Shown: positions 25,096-34,926, counted from the first letter of the stretch. The stretch is 64,000 nucleotides of DNA from an uncultured Bacteroidales bacterium (GCA_900316055.1 ONBK01000013.1:1-64000); one strand, 5' to 3'. Program-made: numbers and translations. The notes: generated by a model from the sequence alone, not told the origin.

Positions 25096-27738
25096 ATGGA
25101 AGAAATTGAAAACAATAATATAGAAGAACAGGGAACCACCATGTCGCTCAGCGGCATGTTCAAGGATTATTGGATTGACTATGCCTCCGATGTCATCCTC
25201 GACCGCTCGGTGCCCGACATCGACGACGGCCTCAAGCCCGTGCAGCGCCGCATCCTCCATGCCATGCAGGAAACCGACGATGGACGTTTCACCAAGGTGG
25301 CCAACATCGTCGGTAACACCATGCAGTACCACCCCCATGGCGATATGTCCATCAAGGACGCTTTGGTCAATATGGGTCAAAAAGACCTCCTCATCGATTG
25401 CCAGGGCAACTGGGGCAATATCCTCACCGGCGACGATGCCGCTGCCGGTCGTTACATCGAGGCCCGTTTGTCGAAGTTCGCCAAAGAGGTCGTCTTCAAT
25501 CCCAAGACCACTCAGTGGAAACCAAGTTATGACGGTCGCAAACAGGAACCTCTGACGCTACCCGTTAAGTTTCCTCTACTTTTGGCCCAGGGAACCAAAG
25601 GCATTGCTGTCACCCTGACCTCCGTCATCCTGCCCTACAACTTCTGCGAATTGTTGGAGAGCAGCATTAAGATACTCAAGGAGGAAGAGTTCGAGATTTA
25701 TCCCGACTTCCCCACAGGTGGACTTATCGATGTGAGCCGTTACAACGACGCCGCCCTCGGTGGCCGTCTCCGCATCCGCGCCAAGATGCATTATGACGAG
25801 AAGCGCAAGGCCGTCGTCATCACCGAGCTCCCCTATACCGTCACCACCGATGTGCTCATCGACAGCATCGTGAAAGCCAACGAGAAAGGCAAGATTAAAA
25901 TCAAAAAAGTCGACGACAACACCGCCGCCGAGGTCGAGATTGTGGTCTACCTGCCCACCGGTGTCTCGCCCGACCAAACCATCGACGCCCTCTACGCCTT
26001 CACCAACTGTCAAATCTCTTTCTCGCCGCAGACCTGCGTCATCGTCGACGACAAGCCCGTCTTCATGACCGCCAGCGACATCCTGCGCCACAACACCCTC
26101 CGCACCAAAGACCTCCTGCGGCAGGAACTGGAAATACAACTCTCCGAACTCGAGGACCGTTGGCATTGGGTCTCGTTGGAGAAAATCTTCTTCGAGAAGC
26201 GCATCTATAAAATCATGGAGAATGACCGCTCCAAGACTTGGGACGACCAGGTGGCCCAGATGGAACGTGCTTTCGACCCCTATCGCGACCAGTTCAAGAA
26301 GGAAATCTCACGCGACGACGTGCTGAAACTCTGCGAGAAGCCGGTGCGTAAAATCAGCAAGTTCGACATCAAGCGCGCTATGGAAGAATTGGCCAATATT
26401 GAAATGACCATCGACGAGGTGCAGAACCATTTGGCCCATCTCACCGACTATGCCGTGCGATATTTCCGCCATATCCTCGATAAATTCGGCAAAGGTCGCG
26501 AGCGCAAGACCGAGATTCGCAACTTCGAGGACATCGAGTCCACCACCGTCGCCCTCGCCAACGAAAAACTCTATGTCAACTACTCCACAGGCTTCGCCGG
26601 CTGGGGTCTCAAGCGCGAAGAGGGTGTAGAGGTCGCCTGCGAATGCTCCAAGATGGACGACATCATCGTCTTCCGTCGCGACGGCACCTTCATGGTCACC
26701 AAGATTCAGGAGAAAGGCTTCGTCGGCACTCAGGAGTGCCCCGAGATACTCTTCATCAGTGTGTTCCGCAAGCGCGACGAGCGTACCGTCTACAACCTTA
26801 TCTATCGCGATGGCGGTCCTGATGGCTATGTGATGGTGAAACGCTTCAGCGTTACCTCTGTCACCCGCGATAAGGACTACCTCCTCACCAAAGGAACCAA
26901 AGGCAGCAAGGTGCTTTATTTCACCGCCAATCCCAATGGCGAGGCCGAGGTGGTTACCGTGCATCATGTTTCGAAGCCCAAACTGAAGAAGACTTCTTTC
27001 GACTTCGATTTCAAGACCCTCGCCATCAAAGGCCGCCAATCTATTGGTAATATCCTCACCCGCAACGCTGTCCGTTCCATTAATCTCAAGGACTCTGGTG
27101 TTTCCACCCTTTCGGCTCGCAAGATTTGGTTTGACGAGAGTGTGAAGCGTCTCAATGTGAATGAAGCTGGTCGTTATCTTGGTGAGTTTCATGGGAACGA
27201 TAAGTTGCTGGCTCTTATGCAGTCGGCCAACTACCGTGTCACGGGTTTCGACCTCGCCAACCACTTCGAGGACGACCTCTTCGAACTCCGAAAGTTCAAT
27301 CCCAAAGCGATTGTCGGATGTGCTGACAATCCCGTATTGACCGTGCTCTATCGTTCTGCCGACGGATACCCTTACCTCAAGCGTTTTGTTCCCGAACCTT
27401 CCGACCGCAAGACTTCCTTCCTCGATGACGACGGCTCTACGCTGATGTCGGTCTCGTTCAACTATTATCCCCGCCTCGAAGTGGTGTACAATCCTGAGAG
27501 CGGAAAGAAGATAGCCTCCGAGATTATCGATGTGGAGGACTTCATCGGAGTGAAGAGCTATAAGGCCAAAGGCAAGCGTATTACCACCTTCGCTGTCGAC
27601 CAGTTCAACTGGTTGGAGCCAGTGAAGCCAGATCCCGAACCCTCCGAACCTTCCGATGATTCCGAGTATTCTGAAAACTCCGAAATCCCCGACGAGCGTC
27701 TCGGTTTTGCCGAAGGTACCCAAACCCAACTTTTTTAA
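25096..27738 (+). CDS. parC: DNA topoisomerase IV subunit A
   Basis: 880 residues from MEEIENNNIEEQG; an upstream in-frame ATG at 24982 lies inside lepB and is rejected. The breakage-reunion domain is intact: VPDIDDGLKPVQRRILHAM, HPHGDMSIKDALVNMGQ and catalytic Tyr120 in AAGRYIEARL. The C-terminal beta-pinwheel (~540-850) lacks a clear GyrA box, favouring ParC over GyrA. The end is an acidic, Ser/Pro-rich tail. It decatenates replicated chromosomes with ParE, whose gene is not in this window. Confidence 0.93.
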   Translation: MEEIENNNIEEQGTTMSLSGMFKDYWIDYASDVILDRSVPDIDDGLKPVQRRILHAMQETDDGRFTKVANIVGNTMQYHPHGDMSIKDALVNMGQKDLLIDCQGNWGNILTGDDAAAGRYIEARLSKFAKEVVFNPKTTQWKPSYDGRKQEPLTLPVKFPLLLAQGTKGIAVTLTSVILPYNFCELLESSIKILKEEEFEIYPDFPTGGLIDVSRYNDAALGGRLRIRAKMHYDEKRKAVVITELPYTVTTDVLIDSIVKANEKGKIKIKKVDDNTAAEVEIVVYLPTGVSPDQTIDALYAFTNCQISFSPQTCVIVDDKPVFMTASDILRHNTLRTKDLLRQELEIQLSELEDRWHWVSLEKIFFEKRIYKIMENDRSKTWDDQVAQMERAFDPYRDQFKKEISRDDVLKLCEKPVRKISKFDIKRAMEELANIEMTIDEVQNHLAHLTDYAVRYFRHILDKFGKGRERKTEIRNFEDIESTTVALANEKLYVNYSTGFAGWGLKREEGVEVACECSKMDDIIVFRRDGTFMVTKIQEKGFVGTQECPEILFISVFRKRDERTVYNLIYRDGGPDGYVMVKRFSVTSVTRDKDYLLTKGTKGSKVLYFTANPNGEAEVVTVHHVSKPKLKKTSFDFDFKTLAIKGRQSIGNILTRNAVRSINLKDSGVSTLSARKIWFDESVKRLNVNEAGRYLGEFHGNDKLLALMQSANYRVTGFDLANHFEDDLFELRKFNPKAIVGCADNPVLTVLYRSADGYPYLKRFVPEPSDRKTSFLDDDGSTLMSVSFNYYPRLEVVYNPESGKKIASEIIDVEDFIGVKSYKAKGKRITTFAVDQFNWLEPVKPDPEPSEPSDDSEYSENSEIPDERLGFAEGTQTQLF

Positions 27739-27740
27739 AT

Positions 27741-28952
27741 ATGAAAATCCTCGTTGTCCTTCCTCGCTTCCCTTGGCCCCTTGAGAAAGGTGACAAACTC
27801 CGCGCCTATCATCAGATAGTGGAGCTCTCCAAGCGGCATGAGATATTCCTTTTCGCGGTCAGCCATTGCCGTGTGGAACCCGAACAGGTTAAAGCCCTCG
27901 AGCCTTTCTGTCGTCAGATACGTGTGGTGCATCTCAATCGTTTTGTCTGTGGCTTCAATATTCTACGCAATTGGTTGTCTTCAAAATCATTGCAAATGGG
28001 CTACTGGAACACCAAACGCTCCAAACGAGCTTGTCGCAGTTTCGCCCGTGAGGTGAGACCCGATGTCGTCTATTCCCAGATGGTTCGCACCATGCCCCTC
28101 GTGGCACGGTTGCCCTACCCCAAGGTGATGGACTTCCAAGACGCCCTCTCTATGAACACAGAAAGGCGTATGGAACATTCCCGTGGCCTGTGGCACTATC
28201 TGCTACACTTCGAATTCAAGATGCTGCGGTCGTCCGAATACAAGGCGTTCTCCATCTTCGATGCCCTCACCATCATCTCAGAGGTCGACAGCGAAGCCAT
28301 TCCTCACAAGAAAAACGGCGAAATACATCTCGTGCCTAACGGAGTGGACTTTGAACACTTTAAAATGTCAGACGAACTAAAAGTCAAAGCCTCTGAGACT
28401 CTCGGCCACTTCTCAATTGTTTTTTGTGGCAATATGTCATACGCTCCCAATGTCGATGCGGCACGCTACCTTGTCGAAGAGGTGATGCCATTGGTGTGGG
28501 AGTATTGCCCCTATGCTACTGTGCTGATTGCCGGTGCCGACCCCAAGCCCGCAGTACGGGCGTTGGCTTCCAAGGCACAGAAACCCGAGAAAGTAACGGT
28601 TAGTGGACGTATGCCCGACATACGCGAAGCCTATGCTTCTTCGCAGCTCTTCGTGGCTCCTATGCGCATAGGGAGTGGCTTGCAGAACAAGCTGCTCGAG
28701 GCAATGGCTATGCAGAAGCCGTGTGTCACGACAAGTCTGGCCAATGCTGCCCTTGGTGCAACATCGGGCGACCAGCTGTTTGTCGGCGACAGCGAGGAAG
28801 ATTTGGCCTACTGGATATGTTTGCTTCTCGGTAGCGAAGATGTGCGTACTCGCATTGCAGAGGAAGGCAATCGTTTCGTCCATGAACGTTATTCCTGGGC
28901 CTCCGCCGTCCAAAAACTCGAAAAAGTATTCTATGCAGTGGTCTCCAAATAA
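27741..28952 (+). CDS. Glycosyltransferase family 4-like (EpsH-type)
   Basis: 403 residues, start 2 bases after the parC stop. N-domain begins MKILVVLPRFPWPLEKGDKL, a substrate-binding loop shared by family 1/4 transferases. The C-domain has IVFCGNMSYAPNVDAARYLV, VTVSGRMPDIREAYASSQLF and PMRIGSGLQNKLLEAMAM, the donor-binding GSGxxxKxLEAMA signature. It probably adds sugars to a lipid-linked or surface polysaccharide. The 3' end overlaps hflX by 20 bases. Confidence 0.9.
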   Translation: MKILVVLPRFPWPLEKGDKLRAYHQIVELSKRHEIFLFAVSHCRVEPEQVKALEPFCRQIRVVHLNRFVCGFNILRNWLSSKSLQMGYWNTKRSKRACRSFAREVRPDVVYSQMVRTMPLVARLPYPKVMDFQDALSMNTERRMEHSRGLWHYLLHFEFKMLRSSEYKAFSIFDALTIISEVDSEAIPHKKNGEIHLVPNGVDFEHFKMSDELKVKASETLGHFSIVFCGNMSYAPNVDAARYLVEEVMPLVWEYCPYATVLIAGADPKPAVRALASKAQKPEKVTVSGRMPDIREAYASSQLFVAPMRIGSGLQNKLLEAMAMQKPCVTTSLANAALGATSGDQLFVGDSEEDLAYWICLLLGSEDVRTRIAEEGNRFVHERYSWASAVQKLEKVFYAVVSK

Positions 28953-30174
28953 ACAAGGCAAGTTCAGAAACTCAATTGGAGAGGAGGGAAAACGACTTTC
29001 GCCTCAGGAACGGAATACCTTTGTCAATGAGGAAGTTCCAGAGCGGGCCATCCTCGTCTCCGTTTGTCCCAACGGGCAGACCCTCAAGCGCACCGAGGAA
29101 TATCTCGACGAACTCGAGTTTCTCCTTCGCACTGCTGGTGGCATCACCGTCAAGAAGGTCGTTCAGAAACTAGAGCGTCCCGACACCCGCACCTATGTTG
29201 GTAGTGGAAAGCTCGACGAAATCCGCGAATACAAGCAGGCTCTTGATGCCGATATCATTGTTATTGATGACGAACTCTCGCCTGCCCAGCTTCGCAACCT
29301 CGAGAAAGAGCTCGAATGCCGCATCCTCGACCGCACCACCCTCATTCTCGACATCTTCGCCCGTCACGCCCGTACTGCCACTGCCCGCACGCAGGTGGAA
29401 CTCGCTCAGTTGCAGTATATGTTGCCGCGCCTCACTCGCATGTGGACCCACCTAGAGCGCCAACGCGGCGGCATCGGAATGCGTGGCCCCGGTGAGACCC
29501 AGATTGAGACCGACCGCCGTCTTATCAAGGAGAAGATATCCGCCCTCAAAGTCCAGCTCGCCAAACTCGACACCCAGAAGACCCTCCAGCGCAAGAACCG
29601 GGAGAGCCTCGTGCGTGTCGCCCTCGTGGGCTATACCAACGTCGGCAAGTCTACCATCCTCAATCTCTTGGCTAAGAGCGACGTCCTCGCCGAAAACAAA
29701 CTCTTCGCCACCCTCGACACCACCGTCCGCAAGGTCGTCATCGCCAACCTGCCCTTTCTCCTTACCGACACCGTCGGATTCATCCGCAAGCTCCCCACTC
29801 AGTTGGTCGAAAGCTTCAAGAGCACCCTTGACGAAGTTGTCGAAGCCGATCTGCTGCTTCATGTTGTCGATATCTCCCATCCCGACCATCAGTCCCAGAT
29901 TGATGCCGTCAACCGTACCCTTGCCGATATCCACGCCGACGACAAGCCCGTCATAATGGTTTACAACAAAATCGATGCTCTTCCCCCCGAGGAACCCTCA
30001 GAGGATTTTGACGAAGATGACAATGATGATGCCAAGGATTTTCTTTCCTCCGATAGCGCCATCTTCGTCTCTGCCGCCAAGAAAATTAATATCGACATCC
30101 TTCGAGACCATCTCTATCAAGAGGTCTCCCGTATTCATGCCATCCGTTACCCCTACAACAACTTCCTCTATTGA
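28933..30174 (+). CDS. hflX: GTPase HflX
   Basis: 413 residues from MQWSPNKQGKFRN; the upstream open frame is inside the previous gene and is not used. N-terminal HflX domain (TYVGSGKLDEIREYKQALDA, then DRTTLILDIFARHARTATAR), a coiled-coil linker (GMRGPGETQIETDRRLI), and a G domain with VALVGYTNVGKSTILNLL, LTDTVGFIRKLP and VYNKID. HflX binds the large ribosomal subunit and rescues stalled ribosomes under stress. An acidic insertion (~355-370) lies before the G5 region. Confidence 0.95.
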   Translation: MQWSPNKQGKFRNSIGEEGKRLSPQERNTFVNEEVPERAILVSVCPNGQTLKRTEEYLDELEFLLRTAGGITVKKVVQKLERPDTRTYVGSGKLDEIREYKQALDADIIVIDDELSPAQLRNLEKELECRILDRTTLILDIFARHARTATARTQVELAQLQYMLPRLTRMWTHLERQRGGIGMRGPGETQIETDRRLIKEKISALKVQLAKLDTQKTLQRKNRESLVRVALVGYTNVGKSTILNLLAKSDVLAENKLFATLDTTVRKVVIANLPFLLTDTVGFIRKLPTQLVESFKSTLDEVVEADLLLHVVDISHPDHQSQIDAVNRTLADIHADDKPVIMVYNKIDALPPEEPSEDFDEDDNDDAKDFLSSDSAIFVSAAKKINIDILRDHLYQEVSRIHAIRYPYNNFLY

Positions 30175-30260
30175 AAAATTATCTTCAAGTTGACACAATA
30201 ATACAATGCATCTTCCGTTTAGAAAAAATAGAATATAATTTTTAACAAATACGTAACATA

Positions 30261-31367
30261 ATGAAAACCACACCGTACACCGATTTGCACATCAAACTTG
30301 GTGCAAAGATGGCCGAATTCGCCGGCTACAACATGCCTATCCAGTACACCGGTCTCGTCGAGGAGCACAACAACGTCCGCAACAACGTGGGCGTGTTCGA
30401 CGTGAGCCACATGGGCGAGTTCCGTGCCAAGGGCCCCATCGCCAAGCACTTCATGCAGTATGTCACCACCAACAACGTCGAGGACCTCTTCGACGGCAAG
30501 GTGCAGTACACCTGCCTCCCCAACGGCCAGGGTGGCGTGGTCGACGACATGCTCGTCTATCGCGTCCATGACGACGAGTACTTCATGGTGCCCAACGCCG
30601 CCAACATCGACAAGGACTGGAACTGGATGAGCCAGATTGCCGACAAGATGGGCATGGAACTCGGTAAGGACTTCGTCAACGAGAGCGAGCAGTGGGCTCA
30701 GCTCGCCGTCCAGGGTCCCAACGCCCTCAAGGCCATGCAGAAACTCACCAGCGAGAATATCGTCGACATGGAGTACTACACCTTCAAGATCCTCACCTTC
30801 GCTGGCATCCCCAACATCATCCTCTCCACCACCGGTTACACCGGCGCTGGCGGATGCGAGATCTACATCCCGAAGGAGAAAGCTCTCGAGGTGTGGGACA
30901 AGGTCTTCGAGGCTGGCAAGGAGTTCGGCATCATGCCTGCAGGTCTGGGCTGCCGCGACACCCTGCGCCTGGAGAAGGGCTTCGCCCTCTATGGCCACGA
31001 GATGGACGACACCGTCAGCCCCCTCGAGGCTCCGCTGGCCTTCATCGTCAAGCTGAAAGCCGAGAACAACAACTTCATCAACAAGGAGCTCCTCCTCGCC
31101 CAGAAGGCTGCTGGCTTCAAGCGCAAAGTGGCTGGTTTCGAGATGATCGACCGCGGTATCGCCCGCAACGGCTACGAAGTCTGCAACGCCGAAGGCAAGA
31201 AGATCGGTGAAGTGCGCTCGGGCAGCCCCAGCCCCAGCACCGGAAAGAACATCGGCACCGCCCTCATCTGCGCCGAATACGCCAAGACCGGCACCGAGAT
31301 CTACATCAAGATCCGCGAGAAACTCCTCAAGGCCGTCACCGTCAAGATGCCCTTCTACGAAGGCTAA
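30261..31367 (+). CDS. gcvT: Glycine cleavage system T protein
   Basis: 368 residues, the usual length of aminomethyltransferase. Motifs are [31 protein letters not shown] and [20 protein letters not shown], with the C-terminal barrel ([20 protein letters not shown]). It transfers the methylene group from aminomethyl-lipoyl H protein to tetrahydrofolate. Codons end strongly in C or G, as in highly expressed genes, which also creates a long artificial open frame on the other strand. gcvH and gcvP are not in the window. A hairpin terminator follows. Confidence 0.96.
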   Translation: MKTTPYTDLHIKLGAKMAEFAGYNMPIQYTGLVEEHNNVRNNVGVFDVSHMGEFRAKGPIAKHFMQYVTTNNVEDLFDGKVQYTCLPNGQGGVVDDMLVYRVHDDEYFMVPNAANIDKDWNWMSQIADKMGMELGKDFVNESEQWAQLAVQGPNALKAMQKLTSENIVDMEYYTFKILTFAGIPNIILSTTGYTGAGGCEIYIPKEKALEVWDKVFEAGKEFGIMPAGLGCRDTLRLEKGFALYGHEMDDTVSPLEAPLAFIVKLKAENNNFINKELLLAQKAAGFKRKVAGFEMIDRGIARNGYEVCNAEGKKIGEVRSGSPSPSTGKNIGTALICAEYAKTGTEIYIKIREKLLKAVTVKMPFYEG

Positions 31368-31387
31368 TAACGAAGACGAAAACGAAA

Positions 31388-31415
31388 AGAGGGGGCGCAA
31401 TGTCGCCCCCTCTTT
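31388..31415 (+). terminator. Terminator after gcvT
   Basis: AGAGGGGGCG/CGCCCCCTCT, a 10-bp stem with a 6-base loop and a short T run, between the gcvT stop and the ogt start. Confidence 0.8.
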
Positions 31416-31422
31416 AGTCATT

Positions 31423-31914
31423 ATGGAATACACTGCGCACTATGACTCACCCCTCGGGGGTATTACGCTGGCCAGCGATGGGGAAGCGCTGACGGGGCTA
31501 TGGTTTAACGGACAGAAGCACTTCGGAAGTACTCTTGGATCGCTGGCATCCTTGCCGGCACAATTGCCTGTTTTTGATGATACCCGCCGTTGGCTCGACA
31601 TCTATTTCTCCGGCCGCAATCCTGATTTTATGCCGCCGTTATCATTGAAAGGTACACCATTCCAGCAGCGTGTGTGGAAAGAACTACACACCATCCCTTA
31701 CGGCCAGACGGTGACCTACGGCGAGTTGGCTCACCAACTCGGATGCCGCTCGGCGCAGGCGGTGGGTGGTGCCGTGGGGCGCAATCCCATCGCTATCATC
31801 GTTCCCTGCCACCGTATTGTAGGCACCAACGGCTCCCTCACTGGCTACGCCGGCGGCCTCGACCGCAAACGAGCACTCCTGCAACTGGAGCAAAAGATTT
31901 ATTTTGCCTTTTAG
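31423..31914 (+). CDS. ogt: Methylated-DNA--protein-cysteine methyltransferase
   Basis: 163 residues from [20 protein letters not shown]; upstream in-frame codons overlap gcvT and the terminator. The active site [10 protein letters not shown] (acceptor Cys) and the helix-turn-helix region [20 protein letters not shown] are complete. It removes the methyl group from O6-methylguanine in DNA by suicide transfer to its Cys. No adjacent ada regulator. Confidence 0.95.
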   Translation: MEYTAHYDSPLGGITLASDGEALTGLWFNGQKHFGSTLGSLASLPAQLPVFDDTRRWLDIYFSGRNPDFMPPLSLKGTPFQQRVWKELHTIPYGQTVTYGELAHQLGCRSAQAVGGAVGRNPIAIIVPCHRIVGTNGSLTGYAGGLDRKRALLQLEQKIYFAF

Positions 31915-31946
31915 CAAATTAATTTCTCCATGTCGTAAAAAGTTTG

Positions 31947-31954
31947 TATCTTTG
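31947..31954 (+). promoter_or_regulatory. -7 box TATCTTTG
   Basis: TATCTTTGCA, 29 bases before the ATG at 31983. Confidence 0.55.
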
Positions 31955-31982
31955 CAGTCTCGAATAGACTTGGTTCATTATC

Positions 31983-32321
31983 ATGAAAATACTGTCACAT
32001 CCAATAAAACACAGCGACTTGAACGCCATGCTGCCGGGCTATTTCGGCGACATGATAAAGGCTGTTGTCGATGTGAAGCAATGCATTCTCGGTCTTGATG
32101 CCGAACTGCATGCCGATATTGAGAAGGAGTTGCTGGCACAAGGGTCTATGCAAGCAGATCTGTGGGGTATCAATTTGTATCCCGAGATGGAGGACGAGGA
32201 CTTTATCGAGTTCGACTCCCTCATCAACATCCGTCCCTATCAGGGCAACCGCAGCCGCGATGTGCAGGATCCCGCCGTGCGGAAACAGATTATTGATGTT
32301 GTAAACAGTTTGATTCAATGA
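31983..32321 (+). CDS. DUF5674-family protein
   Basis: 112 residues, soluble. The pattern ...DMIKAVVDVKQCILGLDAEL, HADIEKELLAQGS and LWGINLYPE fits the DUF5674 family, whose function is not known. Its stop overlaps the start of the next gene by 4 bases (ATGA), so the two are translationally coupled. The tight coupling to a small helical partner is also seen in many two-component toxin-antitoxin or MNT/HEPN pairs, but no catalytic residues are identifiable. Confidence 0.75.
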   Translation: MKILSHPIKHSDLNAMLPGYFGDMIKAVVDVKQCILGLDAELHADIEKELLAQGSMQADLWGINLYPEMEDEDFIEFDSLINIRPYQGNRSRDVQDPAVRKQIIDVVNSLIQ

Positions 32322-32650
32322 GCGAATATCAACATACAGGACTGGCGGACGGCCGTTGGGCGCAGATGTCCTTGGCGGAGCAGATGCTGAACATCGGCAG
32401 CGAGGTGTCGCGTGCCAACCGCTGGAAAAGCAAGGGCAACACAGAGCAATGCCACCGTGCCGCCGACCGCGCGCTGGAACTTCTTTCGCTCACCATCAAC
32501 GCACAGCGTGGCAAGCACGATCTTGGCGAGTTCTGCCGACTCTATGAGGTGTTGGCCGACTGCTACTACGGCGACAACATCTACCAGACCGACCCCGCCA
32601 AGCTGCAACGTAGTTTCGATATTTTTTATACCGATAATAATCATTCATAA
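32318..32650 (+). CDS. Small helical partner of DUF5674 gene
   Basis: 110 residues, predicted all-helical, beginning MSEYQHTGLADGRWAQMSLA with a conserved-looking helix bundle (RANRWKSKGNTEQCHRAADR, then ALELLSLTINAQ). The length and helical pattern recall HEPN-like domains, but the RxxxxH RNase motif is not present, so nuclease activity is not claimed. Overlaps the upstream gene by 4 bases. It ends 15 bases before the DUF1015 gene, which may be in the same operon. Confidence 0.7.
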   Translation: MSEYQHTGLADGRWAQMSLAEQMLNIGSEVSRANRWKSKGNTEQCHRAADRALELLSLTINAQRGKHDLGEFCRLYEVLADCYYGDNIYQTDPAKLQRSFDIFYTDNNHS

Positions 32651-32665
32651 ATAAAAGACAAACCT

Positions 32666-33931
32666 ATGAGTATCATCAAACCCTTCAAAGGATTCCGCCC
32701 CCCGGTGGACATCGTCGAGAAACTGGCTTCGCGCCCCTACGACGTTCTGAATAGCGAAGAAGCCCGCGTGGAATGCGAGGGCAACCCCTACAGCCTGCTG
32801 CACGTCACCAAGGCTGAGATCGACCTTCCCAAAGGCACCGACGAGCACTCGCCCGAAGTGTACCTCCAGGTGGTGAAGAACTACAACCTGTTCAAGGACC
32901 TCGGTTGGCTGGTCAAGGATGAGGAGGAGAAACTCTACATCTATGCCCAGAGCATGAACCCCAAGGACAAGGACGCCAAGTGGCAGTACGGCATCGTGGC
33001 CTGCGCCTACAGCGAGGACTATGTCAACAAGGTCATCAAGAAACACGAGCTCACCCGCAAGGACAAGGAAGAGGACCGCATGAAACACGTCCGCATCACC
33101 AACGCCAACGTGGAGCCCGTCTTCTTCGCCTACCCCGCTATCGCCCGCATCGACGAGATCGTGGCCGGCATCACCGCCAAGAAGCCCATCTATGACTTCA
33201 TCGCCAAGGAAGACGGCTTCGGCCATCGCTTCTGGGTCATCGACGACAAGAAGACCATCGCCGAGCTCGTCGACATCTTCGACAAGCAGGTTCCCGCTAT
33301 GTACATCGCCGACGGTCACCATCGCAGCGCCGCCGCCGCCCTCGTGGGACAGGAGAAGAAGGAGCAGAACCCCCACCACACCGGCAAGGAGGAGTACAAC
33401 TACTTCATGACCGTCATCTTCCCCGACAACCAGCTCAATGTCATCGACTACAACCGCGTTGTGAAGGACCTCAACGGCCTCAGCAAGGAGCAGTTCCTCA
33501 AAGCCGTCGGCGAGAGCTACGAGCTCACCGACATGGGCACCGACATCTACAAGCCTGCCAAGCTGCATGAGCACAGCATGTACCTCGATGGCCACTGGTA
33601 CAAGATGACCGCCAAGCCCGGCACCTACAACGACAACGACCCCATCGGCGTGCTCGATGTCACCATCCTCAGCAACCTTGTCCTCGACAAGGTGCTCGGC
33701 ATCAAGGACCTCCGCACCGACAAGCGCATCGACTTCGTCGGCGGTATCCGCGGCCTCGGCGAACTGAAACGTCGCGTCGACAACGGCGAAATGAAGGTCG
33801 CCTTCGCCCTCTATCCCGTCAGCATGAAGCAGATTATCGACATTGCCGACACCGGCAACATCATGCCTCCGAAGACCACCTGGTTTGAGCCCAAGCTGCG
33901 CTCCGGCCTCGTGATCCACGAGCTCTGCTAA
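32666..33931 (+). CDS. DUF1015-family protein
   Basis: 421 residues, full length for DUF1015. Typical features are FKGFRPPVDIVEKLASRPYD near the N-terminus, VPAMYIADGHHRSAAAAL in the middle and the IRGLGELKRRVDNGE region near the end. The conserved ADGHHR motif suggests an enzyme active site, but no biochemical function is established that I know of. In many Bacteroidota it lies next to serine-biosynthesis genes; that is not so here. Strong C/G-ending codon bias suggests high expression. Confidence 0.9.
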   Translation: MSIIKPFKGFRPPVDIVEKLASRPYDVLNSEEARVECEGNPYSLLHVTKAEIDLPKGTDEHSPEVYLQVVKNYNLFKDLGWLVKDEEEKLYIYAQSMNPKDKDAKWQYGIVACAYSEDYVNKVIKKHELTRKDKEEDRMKHVRITNANVEPVFFAYPAIARIDEIVAGITAKKPIYDFIAKEDGFGHRFWVIDDKKTIAELVDIFDKQVPAMYIADGHHRSAAAALVGQEKKEQNPHHTGKEEYNYFMTVIFPDNQLNVIDYNRVVKDLNGLSKEQFLKAVGESYELTDMGTDIYKPAKLHEHSMYLDGHWYKMTAKPGTYNDNDPIGVLDVTILSNLVLDKVLGIKDLRTDKRIDFVGGIRGLGELKRRVDNGEMKVAFALYPVSMKQIIDIADTGNIMPPKTTWFEPKLRSGLVIHELC

Positions 33932-33943
33932 GAGTTAAATCAG

Positions 33944-33980
33944 AATAGGGCATACCCTCAACGGTATGCCCTATTTTTTT
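33944..33980 (+). terminator. Terminator after DUF1015 gene
   Basis: AATAGGGCATACC/GGTATGCCCTATT, a 13-bp stem with a 6-base loop and seven T. Confidence 0.9.
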
Positions 33981-33995
33981 ATTTCTGTAACCTTG

Positions 33996-34370
33996 ATGAA
34001 GAAATATCTCTACATAGCATTAGGTCTTATGGCCGTGGGATTAGGGACGTTGGGAGTGGTGGTGCCGGGGTTGCCGACGACGCCGTTCGTGCTGCTGGCG
34101 TCGTGGCTGTTCTACCGTTCGTCGCCTCGACTGCAGCAATGGCTGTTGGCCTCTTGGCTGGGGAAATATATCCGTGGCTATCAGCGCCGTGGTGGCATGA
34201 CGGTCGCACAAAAAGCCGGTGCCGTGGGCATCATGGCGACTATGGTGCTACTCTCCGCTTTCGTTTTCATTCCCGCTGGCTCCATGGCCCGAATCATCGT
34301 GCTTGCAGCCGGCGCAGTGGGCGCACTGACAGTAATCTTCCTCGTCCCCAACGCCAAGGGCGAGGATTAG
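33996..34370 (+). CDS. DUF454/YbaN-family membrane protein
   Basis: 124 residues from MKKYLYIALGLMAVGLG; a start 10 codons upstream lies in the terminator. GVVVPGLPTTPFVLLASWLF is the signature of the YbaN (DUF454) family. There are three hydrophobic segments, so it is an inner-membrane protein. Function unknown. It starts 16 bases after the terminator of the previous gene, so it may depend on read-through or an unseen promoter. Confidence 0.85.
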   Translation: MKKYLYIALGLMAVGLGTLGVVVPGLPTTPFVLLASWLFYRSSPRLQQWLLASWLGKYIRGYQRRGGMTVAQKAGAVGIMATMVLLSAFVFIPAGSMARIIVLAAGAVGALTVIFLVPNAKGED

Positions 34371-34413
34371 GTTGTGAGACTTTCGGTTTTGCAATTGGGT
34401 GTACTTACTTGTC

Positions 34414-34653
34414 CTAATCGGCAAGTGTATAATGAGTGTTACGTCCGCCAGAGGGTGCTTTTACAAGCACTCCTTTTTCTATCAGCGATGTGATGTCGCG
34501 CAATGCCGTATCGGGAGAACAGTGGCATATCTTGGCCCATTTGCTACTGGTCAGAGGTCCTTCAAAGCCGTCATACAGGCGGTTAATTATCTTCCGTTGA
34601 CGCTCGTTGAATTCGGTGTCGGCATGGCTGTTCCTATAAGGCTTTTTTACCAC
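34414..34653 (-). CDS. Fic C-terminal winged-helix-like small protein
   Basis: 79 residues from a GTG start. FNERQRKIINRLYDGFEGPL and SSKWAKICHCSPDTALRDIT closely resemble the winged-helix module at the C-terminus of DUF4172-Fic AMPylase proteins; the Fic domain itself (HPFxDGN) is absent here and upstream. A good -7 box lies 15 bases before the start, so this may be an expressed stand-alone regulator rather than a dead fragment. It borders the AT-rich accessory cluster. Confidence 0.6.
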   Translation of the reverse strand: MVKKPYRNSHADTEFNERQRKIINRLYDGFEGPLTSSKWAKICHCSPDTALRDITSLIEKGVLVKAPSGGRNTHYTLAD

Positions 34654-34667
34654 TATAATTCATGCGG

Positions 34668-34675
34668 CAAATATA
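34668..34675 (-). promoter_or_regulatory. -7 box TATATTTG
   Basis: On the minus strand TATATTTGCC ends 14 bases before the GTG at 34653. Confidence 0.5.
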
Positions 34676-34926
34676 CGAATTATTCTCCACAAAAAAAGAA
34701 CATGAAGGTATCTATAATATGCCTATCGGTTTTGCTCCCCTTTTGCAATCCCTCTGTTCCCCTTTTGCCTCGGTATATGGTAATGCCATGGTTCCGATAG
34801 TGTTCCTATATTGATGCTTCGGTGGTCCGTCGGTGATGTTTCAACGAAGGGCCATTATCTAAAAAGGAGCGATTTAATTAGTTGTTCAAATAACTTTTGA
34901 TATCTTTGTTTTTCATAATAGCATCT

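Noticed and set aside
26308..27729. 473-codon minus-strand frame over parC
   Set aside because: parC has full-length family motifs; the reverse frame has none.
30219..31433. 404-codon open frame on the minus strand over gcvT
   Set aside because: It is the shadow of a gene with extreme C/G-ending codons; no family resemblance, promoter or start context.
32645..33919. 424-codon minus-strand frame over the DUF1015 gene
   Set aside because: Same codon-bias artefact; composition of Val, Glu and Leu repeats fits reverse reading of a real gene.
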